Shown here in pieces: positions 32,544 to 44,446 of a stretch of DNA of 64,000 nt; positions within the stretch are counted from its first letter, which is position 1, and every line of letters starts with the position of its first letter. Position numbers and translations under genes: made by a program. Source of the stretch: Eretmocerus hayati. Lineage: Eukaryota > Arthropoda > Insecta > Hymenoptera > Aphelinidae. The DNA is taken from the NCBI GenBank assembly GCA_029851415.1, contig CM056742.1:151223121-151287120 (forward strand), written 5' to 3'. The notes beneath the pieces were generated by a model. The model worked only from the letters and a program-made list of their open reading frames with translations. It did no database searches and was not told the origin of the DNA.

Positions 32544-32843
32544 CACTAGCGTTATGTTTCGCGTTGCTCGGCCTGTAAAAGTCCCCGAGAAGCGTATCAG
32601 TTCACCAAAATGCTCTTTTAAATCAAATGAAAATATGTTCTGTACCATTTTCACATATCGAGTTATATAATGATAACTTTCATGGTCTTTATGAGTTCAG
32701 ACCCACGTGAGAAACCGCCGCTTAACTAAATATATAAAATTTTTGAAAAACGTACTATCATTTGATTTGGAAGAGCATTTCGGAAAACTAATACGCCTAT
32801 CGGAAACATTTACAAGCCGAGCAACGCGAGGCATTACGCTAGT
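32544..32843. mobile_element. ~300-bp foldback MITE
   Basis: Left end CACTAGCGTTATGTTTCGCG pairs with the right end, which reverse complements to TACTAGCGTAATGCCTCGCG. Inverted similarity continues for about 90 bp (GTTGCTCGGC.TGTAAA, AAATGCTCTT.CAAATCAAATGA). No coding capacity and no certain target duplication. Confidence 0.75.
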
Positions 32844-34056
32844 AATATATTACTAGGCATTCTATGATCAATTTTCTAACTTCATGAAAAGGCATTTATA
32901 ATTTATAAAGGCAAAAAGGATAAACTAGAGTGTCCAGTTACTGAAATAATTTGGAAAATTAAAATTCTCCAGAATGGGTTTTTTATTCTAAAAAACTGTT
33001 AGATGCGAATTGCGACCCTGCAGAAGGAGAAAGGTTACTTTCGAAGAGAAAAACTGTTTAGGGAAATTCCCGGTTTCCAGAATTTTTAGAATCTGGACAC
33101 ACTGATGGATAAAAAGCTTCTTCAACTCAACCCTGATGAACAACTTATCTCAAATTAACACGTTCACTGCGACGGTGAACCGGCATTCCGTCCCAGAGTG
33201 CGAGAGAGTACCAACGCGTGATTTTGCACCTATAAAAATCGACCCTTTTGGAGTCTCATCAGTGTGACATCTATTCACAAAATCCTCACGAATTTACGCG
33301 GGCCCCGCTGGTGGGACCCGTTGCACACAATAAAGTCCGACTCTTTCCAGGACCCGCGAAAATTTCTATCGTGCAATAGGGAGTGAATGATTGACCTACC
33401 AAAATTAGTGGTCCTAAGATGTAATCTTTAGCTTTTCGGGAACATTTGTTGATTTCTCAGTACCATTCGAGTGATTCGCTAGCCTGGCCTGGGGCGTGAG
33501 TTTTTGTCTGGTACTTATGAACTGCGCAGCGCGATTGTAATTTTTATTATACGCTTTTATTCTACTTCACTTTGGCCATATTGTTTCATGCACAGGCATC
33601 CGGTACTCAACTAGTCAGCAGGCACGTCTCTCGCCGTAAGAGCAAGAGAGAGAAAGCCTTTTCATACACGCGGTTCCGGTACCGAGCTAGTCAGCGCGCG
33701 TATGAGCTTTTAGGTTAGATTTGCTCTCTGAAATTTTCGCGCCCGTAAGCTCCATCTCTTTTTTTTGACTCTCTCTCTCTCTCTCCGCCTTTCTCGTGCA
33801 CCCTAACCTAACATGCATCAGCCGCGCGTTTCCACTCCGTGCAGCAAAAGACCGAAAGCGGCCCAGGGTTGGCTAAACAACCAAACCAAACTCTACTGCA
33901 GGGCTTGGTAATCCATACGTCATTTTCGATGCATTTTTGCTGGCAGCTGGCGGCGCGCGCACACACAGGCTCTCGAGATGAGATGACTGCGAGTTTCATA
34001 TTTTTTTAGTGACACGGATATGCTTTACGCATAACCATCCGACTAAAAAATATAAA

Positions 34057-34707
34057 ATAAAAAAAGGTTAGAAAAAATGGATTTTTTACGATACGCTTTT
34101 ATTCACAGCTCTAATATTTTTCTCAACAACTAAAAAGCATAAAATAATCTGAAATTCCATCAGTCAGCCCAGTTCATTTTGAGAAAAATCTTATGACATG
34201 CCGTTGCCTACACCTGTTATCTCAGAAAATAATTGTTGAATTCGGTGTTCATCTATCTCTCGGGGATCCCTCTCAACCCATCATGATGAATCTCGGAGAA
34301 CATTCACTGTACCATAATTACAGATGATAAAAGCGTGGAGTGCTATTTTCCCATGATCTAGATTCTCGATTGCTAATGAGAAAATGTCCATAGATCATGC
34401 ACTTCTTGCCCGGAAGTTCAGCACGCCACGCTTTTATCATCTGTAATTATGGTACAGTGAATGTTCTCCGAGATTCATCATGATGGGTTGAGAGGGATCC
34501 CCGAGAGATAGATGAACACCGAATTCAACAATTATTTTCTGAGATAACAGGTGTAGGCAACGGCATGTCATAAGATTTTTCTCAAAATGAACTGGGCTGA
34601 CTGATGGAATTTCAGATTATTTTATGCTTTTTAGCTGTTGAGAAAAATATTAGAGCTGTGAATAAAAGCGTATCGTAAAAAATCCATTTTTTCTAACCTT
34701 TTTTTAT
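34057..34707. repeat. Near-perfect long hairpin, 288-bp arms
   Basis: Arms 34057-34344 and 34420-34707 are reverse complements with only about two or three mismatches seen; the loop is 75 bp (34345-34419). Outer ends read TAAAAAAAGGTTAG. The near-identity of the arms means either very recent formation, arm-to-arm conversion or selection for a dsRNA-forming transcript. No ORF. Confidence 0.9.
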
Positions 34708-35122
34708 CTATCATCAGGAATGAACGAGACACAGGTCCTTATTCGGGATACTCATCAACTTTTCCGAATAAAAAAAGTCCCTCATAACACGGAGAGATGA
34801 AACAGATTGAGGAGAGAGGAAGTGCAGTTGCCATGTCAACCATGTACTCGGTGTGCCTCACAGTTATTTCGCGTTTAAATTTCTGATTACTTGGCTCCAT
34901 GTCACTCAAATCACGCGTATGTGAGCTTATTTTGTAGCCTTTGACTTACGATTTTGGATAAACAAAGAAACATGGTAAAAAGTTCAAAAAGACTTGATGA
35001 ATTCACAATTTAGTGGGTGATTTTGTGAAATTTATCGGAATTTTTGCGAAAATTGAGTTCTCATCAACTAACTCGCACAAATAAAGTCCGATATTAGAAT
35101 CGGCGAGTGCGCACATATTCTT

Positions 35123-35161
35123 GACTTCATATCATAATGAGTATACTCATTATATGAAGTC
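35123..35161. repeat. 39-bp palindrome
   Basis: GACTTCATAT...ATATGAAGTC, centred on GAGTATACTC. It lies in the right part of the TTAA element. Confidence 0.8.
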
Positions 35162-35443
35162 TTATAAGAACTGCAACCTAAGCCATTGGATGTGTCGACA
35201 TCTCGGCCTACACCGTTCGGTGCACACGAAAACTCGAACAAAGAAAGGTCCCACCCGTGGGACCCGTCGCACACAAAAGAGGACGCGCTGGCGGGACCCG
35301 TTGCAGTGAACGTGTTAAGTGGTTGATTTTTTGGCATGAATAGGCGAGTCTACGATCTGTCATGACGAACTAGTCGAAGAATTGTTACATTTCGGGCTTT
35401 GCTATGGCCCACATCAGGGTCAACAAAAGGACATTTTGGGATC

Positions 35444-35622
35444 GTGCATAAACCACGTTGTCCGATTTTCAGGAATATTAGCCCCCACCCCCCTCCCATG
35501 GCCTGTTCTCCCTATCTTTTTGAGGCGATGAGAGTTAGATGATACAAAGTTAGATGATAATATGTATTTGTTCTCAGATCGTTTATAGCTCAAGTTTCAA
35601 GAGTGGCAACGTGGTTTATGCA
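35444..35622. mobile_element. 179-bp MITE
   Basis: Terminal inverted repeat GTGCATAAACCACGTTG at both ends, with a unique AT-rich centre. No certain target duplication seen. Confidence 0.75.
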
Positions 35623-36631
35623 CGGCTCCGTTTTCAAAAATAAATATTCTTCACATTTCATCTTCAAATCTCAACTATGGAAAACTCACTGATTACTCAG
35701 ACCTATTATTGAATATTGGGAAGCTGCTGGTACAAAATTTGGTGTCACATTCCTCGGAAAAGCTGTGTGAACATGAGCCCATTCCACGAGATCACTCTTT
35801 GGATAAAGCAAATGACCATACACAACCATTAAAAACGTTTACAAAGGTCTTACTCCTGCTTTGATAACAGGTGAATTTGTAACACACTCGAGTATACATG
35901 TATCAAAGTACCTATCCCATTACTTTCCCAGATATAAAGCTCATATCCTATAAACGCTCGTACGGAGGGAAAATTATACTGATTCAACGACAACGTGATA
36001 GTCAGGTATAGTATGTGGACGATGAAAGTGGACAGGGCTACAGAATAGCCACTGAAGAGAGCTGGTTGGTAATGAACAGAAACAAGCAATTACCCGCGCC
36101 AGTTGAGCGAACAATGCAGCTCTTGGTGCTGCTGTGCACAATGGAAAGACCGCGGAGGAGCGACGATGACGACGACGATGGCCACTTTGCTCGTGGTGGA
36201 TGCAGATCCAGCTTTTGGGCTGTATATCATGTCACTAGATATATCTCTTGGATGCAATTAAAGATATACTCATCATAGTGGTATAGAGGATGCTGATGAT
36301 AAATTTCTTATCTCGTGAATTTTTGACTCAGGTTGGGTATATATTAAATCTGTTTTGCCCCCAGTTTATTGATTATTTTCAATAATCAATTGAAATCATT
36401 ATAATGATGAGGTAGGTGTGGTACTTCATCAAAGTGAATGGGGCAGTTATTCATTTTGTAACTTGCATAAAGCCGTAGTTTTCATTTTGTCTCAGCAGAA
36501 GATTTGCTTATTTGAATTCGATAATGGGCTTAAGTCAAGTTATTTCTGAATAAAAAATTCAAAACTTGTACAACAAGATCAAGCACTTTTTCTGGTTTCA
36601 TCAATGAATATATACACACAATCGAAACAAA

Positions 36632-36747
36632 TTTAGGGACTTTTACATTCGCCTAGGGACATTGGTCTCGTCAAGTTGGCAGCCTTGATTTGATTATATG
36701 TTGGCAAGCCTGATCTAGAGATTCCGTACGGATCAAAGGCGCCTTGT
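36632..36747 (-). repeat. Right member of the wide inverted pair
   Basis: Reverse complement reads ACAAGGCGCC...CAGGCTTGCCAACAT...GGCTGCCAACTTGACG...GTCCCTAAA, colinear with 15,698-15,812. No clear target duplication is visible outside either copy. Confidence 0.6.
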
Positions 36748-36990
36748 CGATAATTATTGTTAATTAGACAAAAAACTGATCATTATCTCCGATCGCATGT
36801 ACAGGGCGATCAAAACGCCATGTATTGAGCGAAATATCTGGATTTCCTCCGGACTGGCTTTTACATACTCTCAAGCATTGTGTAGCTTCGATAAACGTAA
36901 TGATGAAACTTTTGGATAGTTTCCGAAAAAAATTGTCTTCTTCACAAGACTACTTGAGCAATCTTCATTAGAATAGAATTACAATCCAAT

Positions 36991-37326
36991 CTAACAAGGG
37001 CGACCCGGGAAGTGCGGGTCACCAAAGCTCACCAGACTTTTTTCACAGTCTTGTACCACCTAGAATATGAAGAATCCAGAGTAGCTCCGTCAAATGGGCC
37101 TTCTGTTTGTAGTTACAAGCAAAAACATCAGCATTGCCCATATAGGCCCATGTTAAAAAGTGATATATATAGATATATTGACGATGCTAACGTTTTTGCT
37201 TGTAGCTCTGAATAGGGAGCCCATTTGACGGAGTTACTCTGGATTCTTCATATTCTAGGTGGTACAAGACTGTGAAAGAAGTTTGGTGAGATTTAGTGAC
37301 CCGCACTTCGTGGGTCCCCCTTGTAA
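36991..37326. mobile_element. Foldback MITE, CTTACAAGGGG family, copy 1
   Basis: 336 bp. Ends CTAACAAGGGCGACC and (reverse complement) CTTACAAGGGGGACC. Arms of about 145 bp include AGAATCCAGAGTA.CTCCGTC inverted against GACGGAGTTACTCTGGATTC. The same family recurs at 39,992 and 40,518. Confidence 0.85.
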
Positions 37327-39301
37327 GTCAATAAGAAGTTTGTAAGTGACAAAAGAGTTGAGCAAGAAGAAAACCACGTCAACCTACACTTTTTCATAGA
37401 AGAGGTCTTTTCGATCGTTATATGATCATTAATCCATAACTTCCACCCAGTTATTCAGTCCACATCATGTTTTTTCCAAAATTCATTTGCCTCAATCCAA
37501 GCCTCAAATTCATACCATAAATTTTAGTTTCATCTCAAACAATTGTTTTCCATAATTTATTAACAAATCAAAAAGTTGATCAAACATAGAATTTGATCCC
37601 CCGAGATACCAAAGTACATTTATTCCCCATAAATGCAAATGTGCATTGATCAGGCTCTTTGTCTACAAAAAATCACTGTACTCAAGTAAAGGAAAACTGC
37701 GGTGCATCTGTTACAGGGGATGGCAGGTGAAGACATCAGGTGATCCATCGTTGCGGTTCGGTTTGCAAGCCCAGGTGTGACAGGCGTATGCAATTGGGGA
37801 TGTATACGAAAATGGAGTGTACTGGCAGAAGTGCTCTTCCTCCGAGGAATCTTGCAATTCTGCTCCAAAGAGTTCAATCGTCAGCTCGTCTGTCGCTTGA
37901 CTTGCGATTCTCGTCTTAGGCCTGTCAATGTACCTCCGATAAATTTACGATAACGACGAGGTTCGTGGTTCGATGGACTGTCACAATGAATCGAGATGTG
38001 CGTACGTATACTGCTCTGTCGTAGCAGACAATTTGATCTTGTCGAGTGTCTTTGGCACATCGCAATGTTGTCGATCAAATTGTGGGATTGAATGAAATTT
38101 GGAGGGAATTTTCTCAATGTAGTTATATAGAGCATATGTCAACTGCCAAAATCATCTGCCTGTTTAAAAGAGTGATCGTATGATCAATCCTGATAATATA
38201 TCGAGATGTTTGGTAGATTTCGTACTGATCGCGATCAAAACCAAAGTTGACCTCAGTTTTCTACCTATACACCCGAGAAAGAATCAGTTTTTTAGATTCT
38301 TCAATTATGGAATCGTAAATTTATGATCCATTAGATAGTTTTCCGAGTCATTTTTCAAACGTACCTCAACACGCCTCAAAGATCATTGTAACAAAAGATG
38401 TGTCCTGGTAGTACCTTAGAATTAATATGCATCGCCTATGGTATTCATTATACTGAAGTTAAATCATGAGCGCCTGGTGGGCCCTGCATGGCCCAGTAAC
38501 AGTATATTGAATCTCATACATCCGGGTCAATATTTCTATTCATACTCTTCAAGGATCTAAGATCTTGTTTTGAGTCTTACCTGACTATTTCTTAATCTTT
38601 TTGAGGTCTACTAACGGTCTTTGAGTTTCTAATTTACTTTCAAAACATCATATGGCTAAACCATTTGTTAAAAAATGACTCGTCCTTGTACGAACCCTGT
38701 CATACGTCTCATTGGATTTTGATGAGGTTCGAGTCTACAGGTGTTCTTCAGGGATGTAAAGGAGACTTTTTTGACCAAGAACATTCACAAATATTTGAAG
38801 TTGTCATAAATCTCTTCTCATTGTGGAGCTCCAGATGATCGGTCTAAGAAGTGTCGTTCTTGAATGTTCTCTGAGATTCTACGTGCATTGCGCCTACTCA
38901 GAACACGTACAGAACTGAATTAAGGTCGTCGCAAACCCGGTTCTTACCGATTTTGCAAGAAAACGATAAAAATTAATTTTCTAAAATAAAAAGAAGACGA
39001 TATCTCAAAAAAGTGTCTGCAACGTATTGGAGATGATTATTCGCTCTACCATTCTGGAGAAAGAAATGAGTCGATTGAATAAGGAATTTCGCTAACAAGC
39101 TGAGGATGGCAGTCAATCGGCATCTATGCAGCCCTCACGATTCTAGAAAAATGACTTATCTGATTCATTTCTTTCTTCTTCTAAGAGGTGAATTTGATCA
39201 CAGACTACAACTTCTTGTAGCCACTTTTTCCGAAAACGGCTTGGAACATTCTATGAAATTACCAGTAGCGTGAAATGCATGGGTGGCCCACCATTAATGC
39301 C
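37327..39301. other. 2 kb without supported gene
   Basis: Open frames of 75-84 codons on - (37,650-38,135) show no recognisable motif and no splice context. Nothing else identified. Confidence 0.5.
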
Positions 39302-39684
39302 AGGCCGTAGTCAGTCGCCATATTGAATATAGCCCTGAATCCGTTCGGACGATAAGTTGAATTTTACTAGACCAAATGACTTGGGATTCTACATGCACCT
39401 ACAGAAAGCATGTCTGAAGGGGGCTACGAATCCAAATGTGTCAATTTCCTACGAAAAAGTATACAAACGAGGTGTAAACTAACGTCGACTGCTAATGAGC
39501 GGCAACATACGACGTTTCAAGCAAACCTCGTCTGGATACTTTTTCGTGGGAAATTGGCACATTTGGCTACGTAGCCCCTTTAGACATGCATTCTGTGGAT
39601 GCATATGAAATCCCAAGTTATTTGGTTGGGTAAGAATCGACATATCCTCCGAAGGGATTTAGAGGTTATGGCGGACTACGGCCT
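39302..39684. mobile_element. 383-bp foldback element
   Basis: Ends AGGCCGTAGTC and inverted GACTACGGCCT. The arms pair over most of their length (ATGACTTGGGATT / AATCCCAAGTTAT and the CCAAATGTG.CAATTTCC / GGAAATTGGCACATTTGG blocks). No coding capacity. Confidence 0.75.
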
Positions 39685-39991
39685 CACCTTGATTGACATC
39701 CAAATGCTTATTCGATGAAGATGGACTTTCGCATGTTCTTGAATTTTCTTGGATCAAAAAACAGCACATTAATCCGTTTTTAGATGGCCCCGGTCTTTAT
39801 GGGTTAATGCCCAGAGACTCCCGTCTAGCTTTTTCAGCACTCTTATCAACGAGTTGATATCTTGAAGTAATGATGGTTTTCTCACGGGCTTGATACAATT
39901 TGAGAAACGTTTCATATTTTGGATGATACTTCAATAGATGAAAGCTACTAGAGATCTGATTATAGTATGAGTGGTTCAGAGTCATGGTGGA

Positions 39992-40322
39992 CTAACAAGG
40001 AGAGGACCAGGCCTTTGGATCACCATCAAAAATTTTTTGCAGTTTTGTGTCACCTAGAATATAAAGAAACCAGAGTAATTCCGTCAAATGGGCCTTCTGT
40101 TCGGAGCTACAAGCAAAAACGTTAACATTCCCAGTATATCTATATCCGTCACTTTTTAACATGAGCCTATATGGGTAATGCTAATCTCAGTGGCTGTATC
40201 TTTGGACAGGAGGTCCATTTGACGGAGTTACCCTGGATTTTTCATATTCTAGGTAGTACCAAACTGTAAGAATTTTGGAAAGGAATAATGGTGATTCAAA
40301 GGCCTGGCTCTCCCCTTGTAAG
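39992..40322. mobile_element. Foldback MITE, CTTACAAGGGG family, copy 2
   Basis: 331 bp, uninterrupted. Ends CTAACAAGGAGAGGACCAGG and inverted GGGGAGAGCCAGG. This copy and copy 1 provide the intact centre sequence that defines the insertion point in copy 3. Confidence 0.85.
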
Positions 40323-40662
40323 TCCTCTTTTGAATAGTGCAAAAAATCAGCCTGAAAATTCCCCCCCCCCCGTTTTGGCGGGTTTGAATTTATCCTTTGC
40401 AGAAGATTATTCCCACCTTTTTTATCATATTCTTCGACTTAGAGAATGATTCCCAAATGGCCTCTATTCATGATTAAATTGTGGGAGACCACAGAATGAA
40501 CGAGTCTCAACAGTTGACTTACAAGGGGAGGACCAGGTGTCCAGATCACCAATCTTGTTCGAATTCTTTCTACAGTTTTGTATCACTCAGTTTTTGGAGA
40601 ATCCAGAGTAACTTCGTCAAATAGGCCTCATTCAGAGCTACAGCCAAAAACATTCACATTGC

Positions 40663-40663
<1 letters not shown>

Positions 40664-40698
<35 letters not shown>
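40664..40698. repeat. (TG)n microsatellite
   Basis: About 17 TG units, lying exactly at the left edge of the nested element at 40,697. Confidence 0.95.
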
Positions 40699-40701
<3 letters not shown>

Positions 40702-42143
40702 CGTGAATGTCGGACAATCACTAGTGAATCTGCAGATTCACTAAGGCCATCAGGAACTCTACAGATTCACTAGTGAATGTCCGACATTCACTGGTGGGCT
40801 TAGTGAATGTCCGGTATAGAATCGCAATTCGGGTTTTCACTAGTGATTCTCAAGATTCACTGGTGTACATCGGTGAATGTCCGAACTCACCTTCTTGACA
40901 TAAGTCGTAGAATATAGAAATAAACTTCAATCATCAACCAGATTTCCGCGCAGTCGACCGAACCGTCGATTTCAACTCGTAATGCCAAAAACTTCTCATG
41001 TAACTCTAGGTGTTATCACAGTCTGTATTAATGTAACAAATAAAAGAAAAATTTATATTTACATGTCTTTTCAACGCCATGATCTGTACAAACGCGTAAG
41101 GTGACGAATTTTAGTTCTGTTGCAATTTGTATCATCATACGTTAATCTTTGTGAATCATGTAATATAAGTGTGCCTAATTTGCCCCCCCCCCACTTCTTT
41201 TGGTTTGCTCGGCATTCTAGCTTATCCCAATAATTTTCAACGTACTTCAGCTCATTTCAAAGCTTCTTTCAAGACCTTCAAAATGAGCTAAGGTACGTTT
41301 GGTTTCAACAAACGGAGAGCCGAGCTATCTTGATTTTTGCACGGAAAGATTTTTTGCGAGTTTTTTTACAGTGTGTTCCTAATTTGCACCCACGGGGAAA
41401 AGAGGCCCATTCCCATGAGATTATACGAGTTTTTCGTATAATCGGGATATTTCGGCTCCCAGACCTCCAAATAAGACGTACTTTAATTCATTTTGTAGCT
41501 TTTTTTACCTCTTTCCAAAACTTTTAGGTTAGATTAATGTTTTTGAATGGAGTGAGGACCGAGTTTGGAAGAAGACTATGGGGGTAAATTAGGAACACTG
41601 CACTATTTTCAGTGTAGAATCGGATAGAAATCGAATTTCGCAATTCGGCAAAAAGTATTTTAAAGTTGGGACAAGCTAAAGAATGCTGAATAATTGGTCA
41701 CATCAATTTTGTTTGACATGGCTTTTAGTGAAGATCAAAAAAGAAGTCAAAAGAACCAAAAACCACTTTTTTGTTGTAAGAAATATGCGCGGGTCATTGG
41801 GAATCGGTCCAAAATGTTTCTTTTCTCATATTTCAACGTAACAAACATGAAAGAAATGCGCGGCAAGGTCTACGGGTGCGTACATTTGAGAATTCGAGTG
41901 GGGGCAAACTAGGCACAGTTACTTTGACAGTTATGAGAGGGTTAGATTGAATTGTTTAAACCCAATCCCGATCTTGTTTGATTTTCGAGATTTAATTTTT
42001 GATTCGATTCGGACATTCACCGATACAGACCAGTGAATCTTGAGAATCACTAATGAATGTCCGAAGTCAGGTGCATATGACATACATTCACTGGCTCTAT
42101 TAGGGAATCTTAGGATTCACTGACTTCGGACATTCACGGTAAC
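40697..42143. mobile_element. Nested element with GTTACCGTGAATGTC ends
   Basis: 1447 bp with inverted ends GTTACCGTGAATGTCGGAC and (right, reverse complement) GTTACCGTGAATGTCCGAA. Both terminal ~150-190 bp are filled with AGTGAATGTCCGACATTCACT-type and GAATCT.AGATTC palindromic words. It sits inside MITE copy 3 and itself contains another insertion. Related sequence at 1623-1795. Confidence 0.7.
41167..41920. mobile_element. Innermost insertion, AGTGTGCCTAATTTGCCCCC ends
   Basis: Left end AGTGTGCCTAATTTGCCCCC and right end inverted (GGGGGCAAACTAGGCAC). A second, internal set (GTGTTCCTAATTTGCACCC at 41,372 and GGGGGTAAATTAGGAACAC near 41,580) suggests a duplicated or compound structure. Same family as 51,885-52,827. 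Confidence 0.65.
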
Positions 42144-42324
42144 ATATATATAACTTTTCTAACATGGGCCTATATGAGCAATGATAATTTCAGTGCCTGT
42201 ATCTTTGGATGGGAGACCCATTTGGCAGAGTTACCCTGGATTCTTCATACTCTAGGTAGTATAAAACCGTGAAGAAAATTTGGACAAGATTGGTGATCCG
42301 GACACCTGGTCCTCCCCTTATTAG

Positions 42325-44446
42325 TCTATATTATTACTCTAAACAACTCATATGACTTGAATTAAGAGGATCAAAAAATACTGTAAATAATTTGAACAAT
42401 TGTGTATAATGTCATGATTCCGTCCAGATAAATATTTGATTCTATGCAAATGTTGTTGAGCCTTTGGCTATTCTTACTTTTATAAACTGTCAAAATAAAT
42501 ATCTCTTTGAGAATGACAAACAATCTATGAATGTGCGTCATATATCTTTCGTGTCTTTGTGGAGTGTATTTTCACCCTCTCAATCTCTCAAAGCGAATCC
42601 ATTTAATAATACCTTTTACTGCGCTTTTACTTCCGACGAAGAGCTTGAGAAAAGGCGAAAATCCAAGAGGGAGATGTCAGAAGCGAAAGTGTAACGAAGG
42701 GACAACCCGAGACGATACTTTGCTCGCTCAAACGACTTGCACAGCAAAGCCCCTTCTTTCTTACCGACGACTCTTCAAGTAATCCTTGTAGACTTTATCC
42801 ATAGCGTGAATCTTTGTTCCCTTATTCCGAAATTTTTTCGCACGCCAGCAGAAAATAGTTGCTTTCTTTCCCCAAATTACAAGGTGAGTGTATATCTCAC
42901 TGAAATATTTTGCTGACTCAAGAGGAGTAATTTTACTTCCAAAATATTTTCTTTGTAAATTCCAAATTTTTCACACATTTTATCTAAGCAACATGTATAC
43001 GATTTAAGCAGCTTGAGTGTTAGATAGATTTTGAGCAAAGCCTGTACTTTGGATCTCAATATGGCCCCATATCCAATTTACTCAAGCTTTAGAGACGTCA
43101 CTCCACCACTCCTCGGTTGAAAGAGATTCAGAAGAATTTTCGTTACTGTTGCTTAAAACTCCTCGTTCATAATGGAATTAATTTACGCGTTAAGAATTCT
43201 GTAGATCAGTTTTTGCTTAAAAATTCAGCTGTTGAGGAGGGAGTGTGATAAAAGGATGAGACTATTCAAGTTTCCCATGAAACACGCAGGTATAAAATCT
43301 CCGAGAGGTATTTTGAAGAAGTCATCCCATGTGATGTTGCCGATCCTAATAATTGTTTGGATGAAGAAATGATAGAAAAGCACTTTTTGCTCGGTTTATC
43401 AACTTCTACGTAACCAATAAGAAAACAGATCACAAAACGCAGCTGGAGGGAATCGAGAATGAACAGCTTGTTCGAAGTCTTTTGAAAATTTTAGTAGCGA
43501 CAAGTTGATTGACGAACATCTTTTAAATGTCAGCAAAAGCTAATCAACTTTACTTTATTTCGCTTTAATGACAAAGTGAATCGAAGAACGCATGGTTCAC
43601 AGCTTCAAAAATCGGTCGATCGTGCGTCTTACATTTTGTCAGAGCAAATCCGGCAACAAAGGATGTAACCACCCACGTTACATTTCTAAAGAACCGCAAG
43701 AAGATGAATTCATCTCGTGTAACACTCGATCGAACATTTTTTCGCATCGGATTGTTTAAAAAGCCATATCATGAAAAATGTAGAAAAGAAATTCGTCCAT
43801 CCCTCGCTAGAGAGTGCGCAAGCGCACCGCGGGCACAATTGGCACAAAATAAAAGGGTTGTTGAGAGTCTCCAAGTGCGTTAACAAGGGAATGTATACGG
43901 AGGTACAGGTAAGCCTGAAAGGGATGAGCGGGGATGAATTTGTTACACATGCAGAGCGAGGTCATTTTGCGTGCCCCTTCAGCTGGGAAAATGTGGCATC
44001 TAGGGGATGATTATGGTGCTGGTAGTATAGCGCTCTACCAGGCCAGGCTTCACTTTAATACGGGAAATTCAACGGTCACAAGTTAATTACGTCTCTTGCG
44101 GTACAATTAATGTCCCTGCTTACATCGAGAGAGGAGCTAAAGGAGGTTGGAGTCTCACGCTCAAGCAACACATCCGCTTGCGGCAAAGCTTAGACAATAC
44201 CTATTCTGCATGGTTGTGGATATAAGACACTCTGTACCTTGTCCTCCTATATTTGAGGTGCTTTCTTCTTTACATTACACCAAAATTGTTGTAACCACGT
44301 GTAATTGGAACAGACACTCATCTCAATGGTGTACGGCTAGCGTCAAGGCTCCCTCACGAGTTGGGCAATATATACATTTGAATACTTTTTAGGGTACCGG
44401 ATGAGGTACCGGGTCCCTTGATAATAACGAAAAGAGTGCCCCTATA
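42325..44446. other. 2.1 kb without supported gene
   Basis: Short open frames only (for example 42,464-42,694 and 43,771-44,010), without recognisable motifs or consistent splice sites. Confidence 0.5.

Larger units (their letters stand above)
33159..35314. mobile_element. 2156-bp non-autonomous element with TTAA target duplication
   Basis: Termini are CACGTTCACTGCGACGG on the left and, reverse complemented, CACGTTCACTGCAACGG on the right, each bordered by TTAA (33155-33158, 35315-35318). TTAA duplication is characteristic of piggyBac-type transposases. Subterminal words GGGACCCGT.GCACACA and GCTGG.GGGACCCGTTGCA occur near both ends (about 33,308, 35,260 and 35,288) and may be transposase-binding repeats. 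There is no transposase ORF. A large hairpin (34057-34707) and a 39-bp palindrome (35123-35161) lie inside. Confidence 0.8.
40518..42324. mobile_element. Foldback MITE, copy 3, split by a nested insertion
   Basis: The left half (40,518 to about 40,663) and right half (about 42,145-42,324) are the two arms of the family, separated by 1.5 kb of foreign DNA. Arms include AGAATCCAGAGTAAC.TCGTC and its inverse. Confidence 0.8.

Noticed and set aside
36015..36278. Frame with an Asp run (GACGATGACGACGACGAT)
   Set aside because: A trinucleotide-type repeat produces the run; there is no splice context or domain around it.
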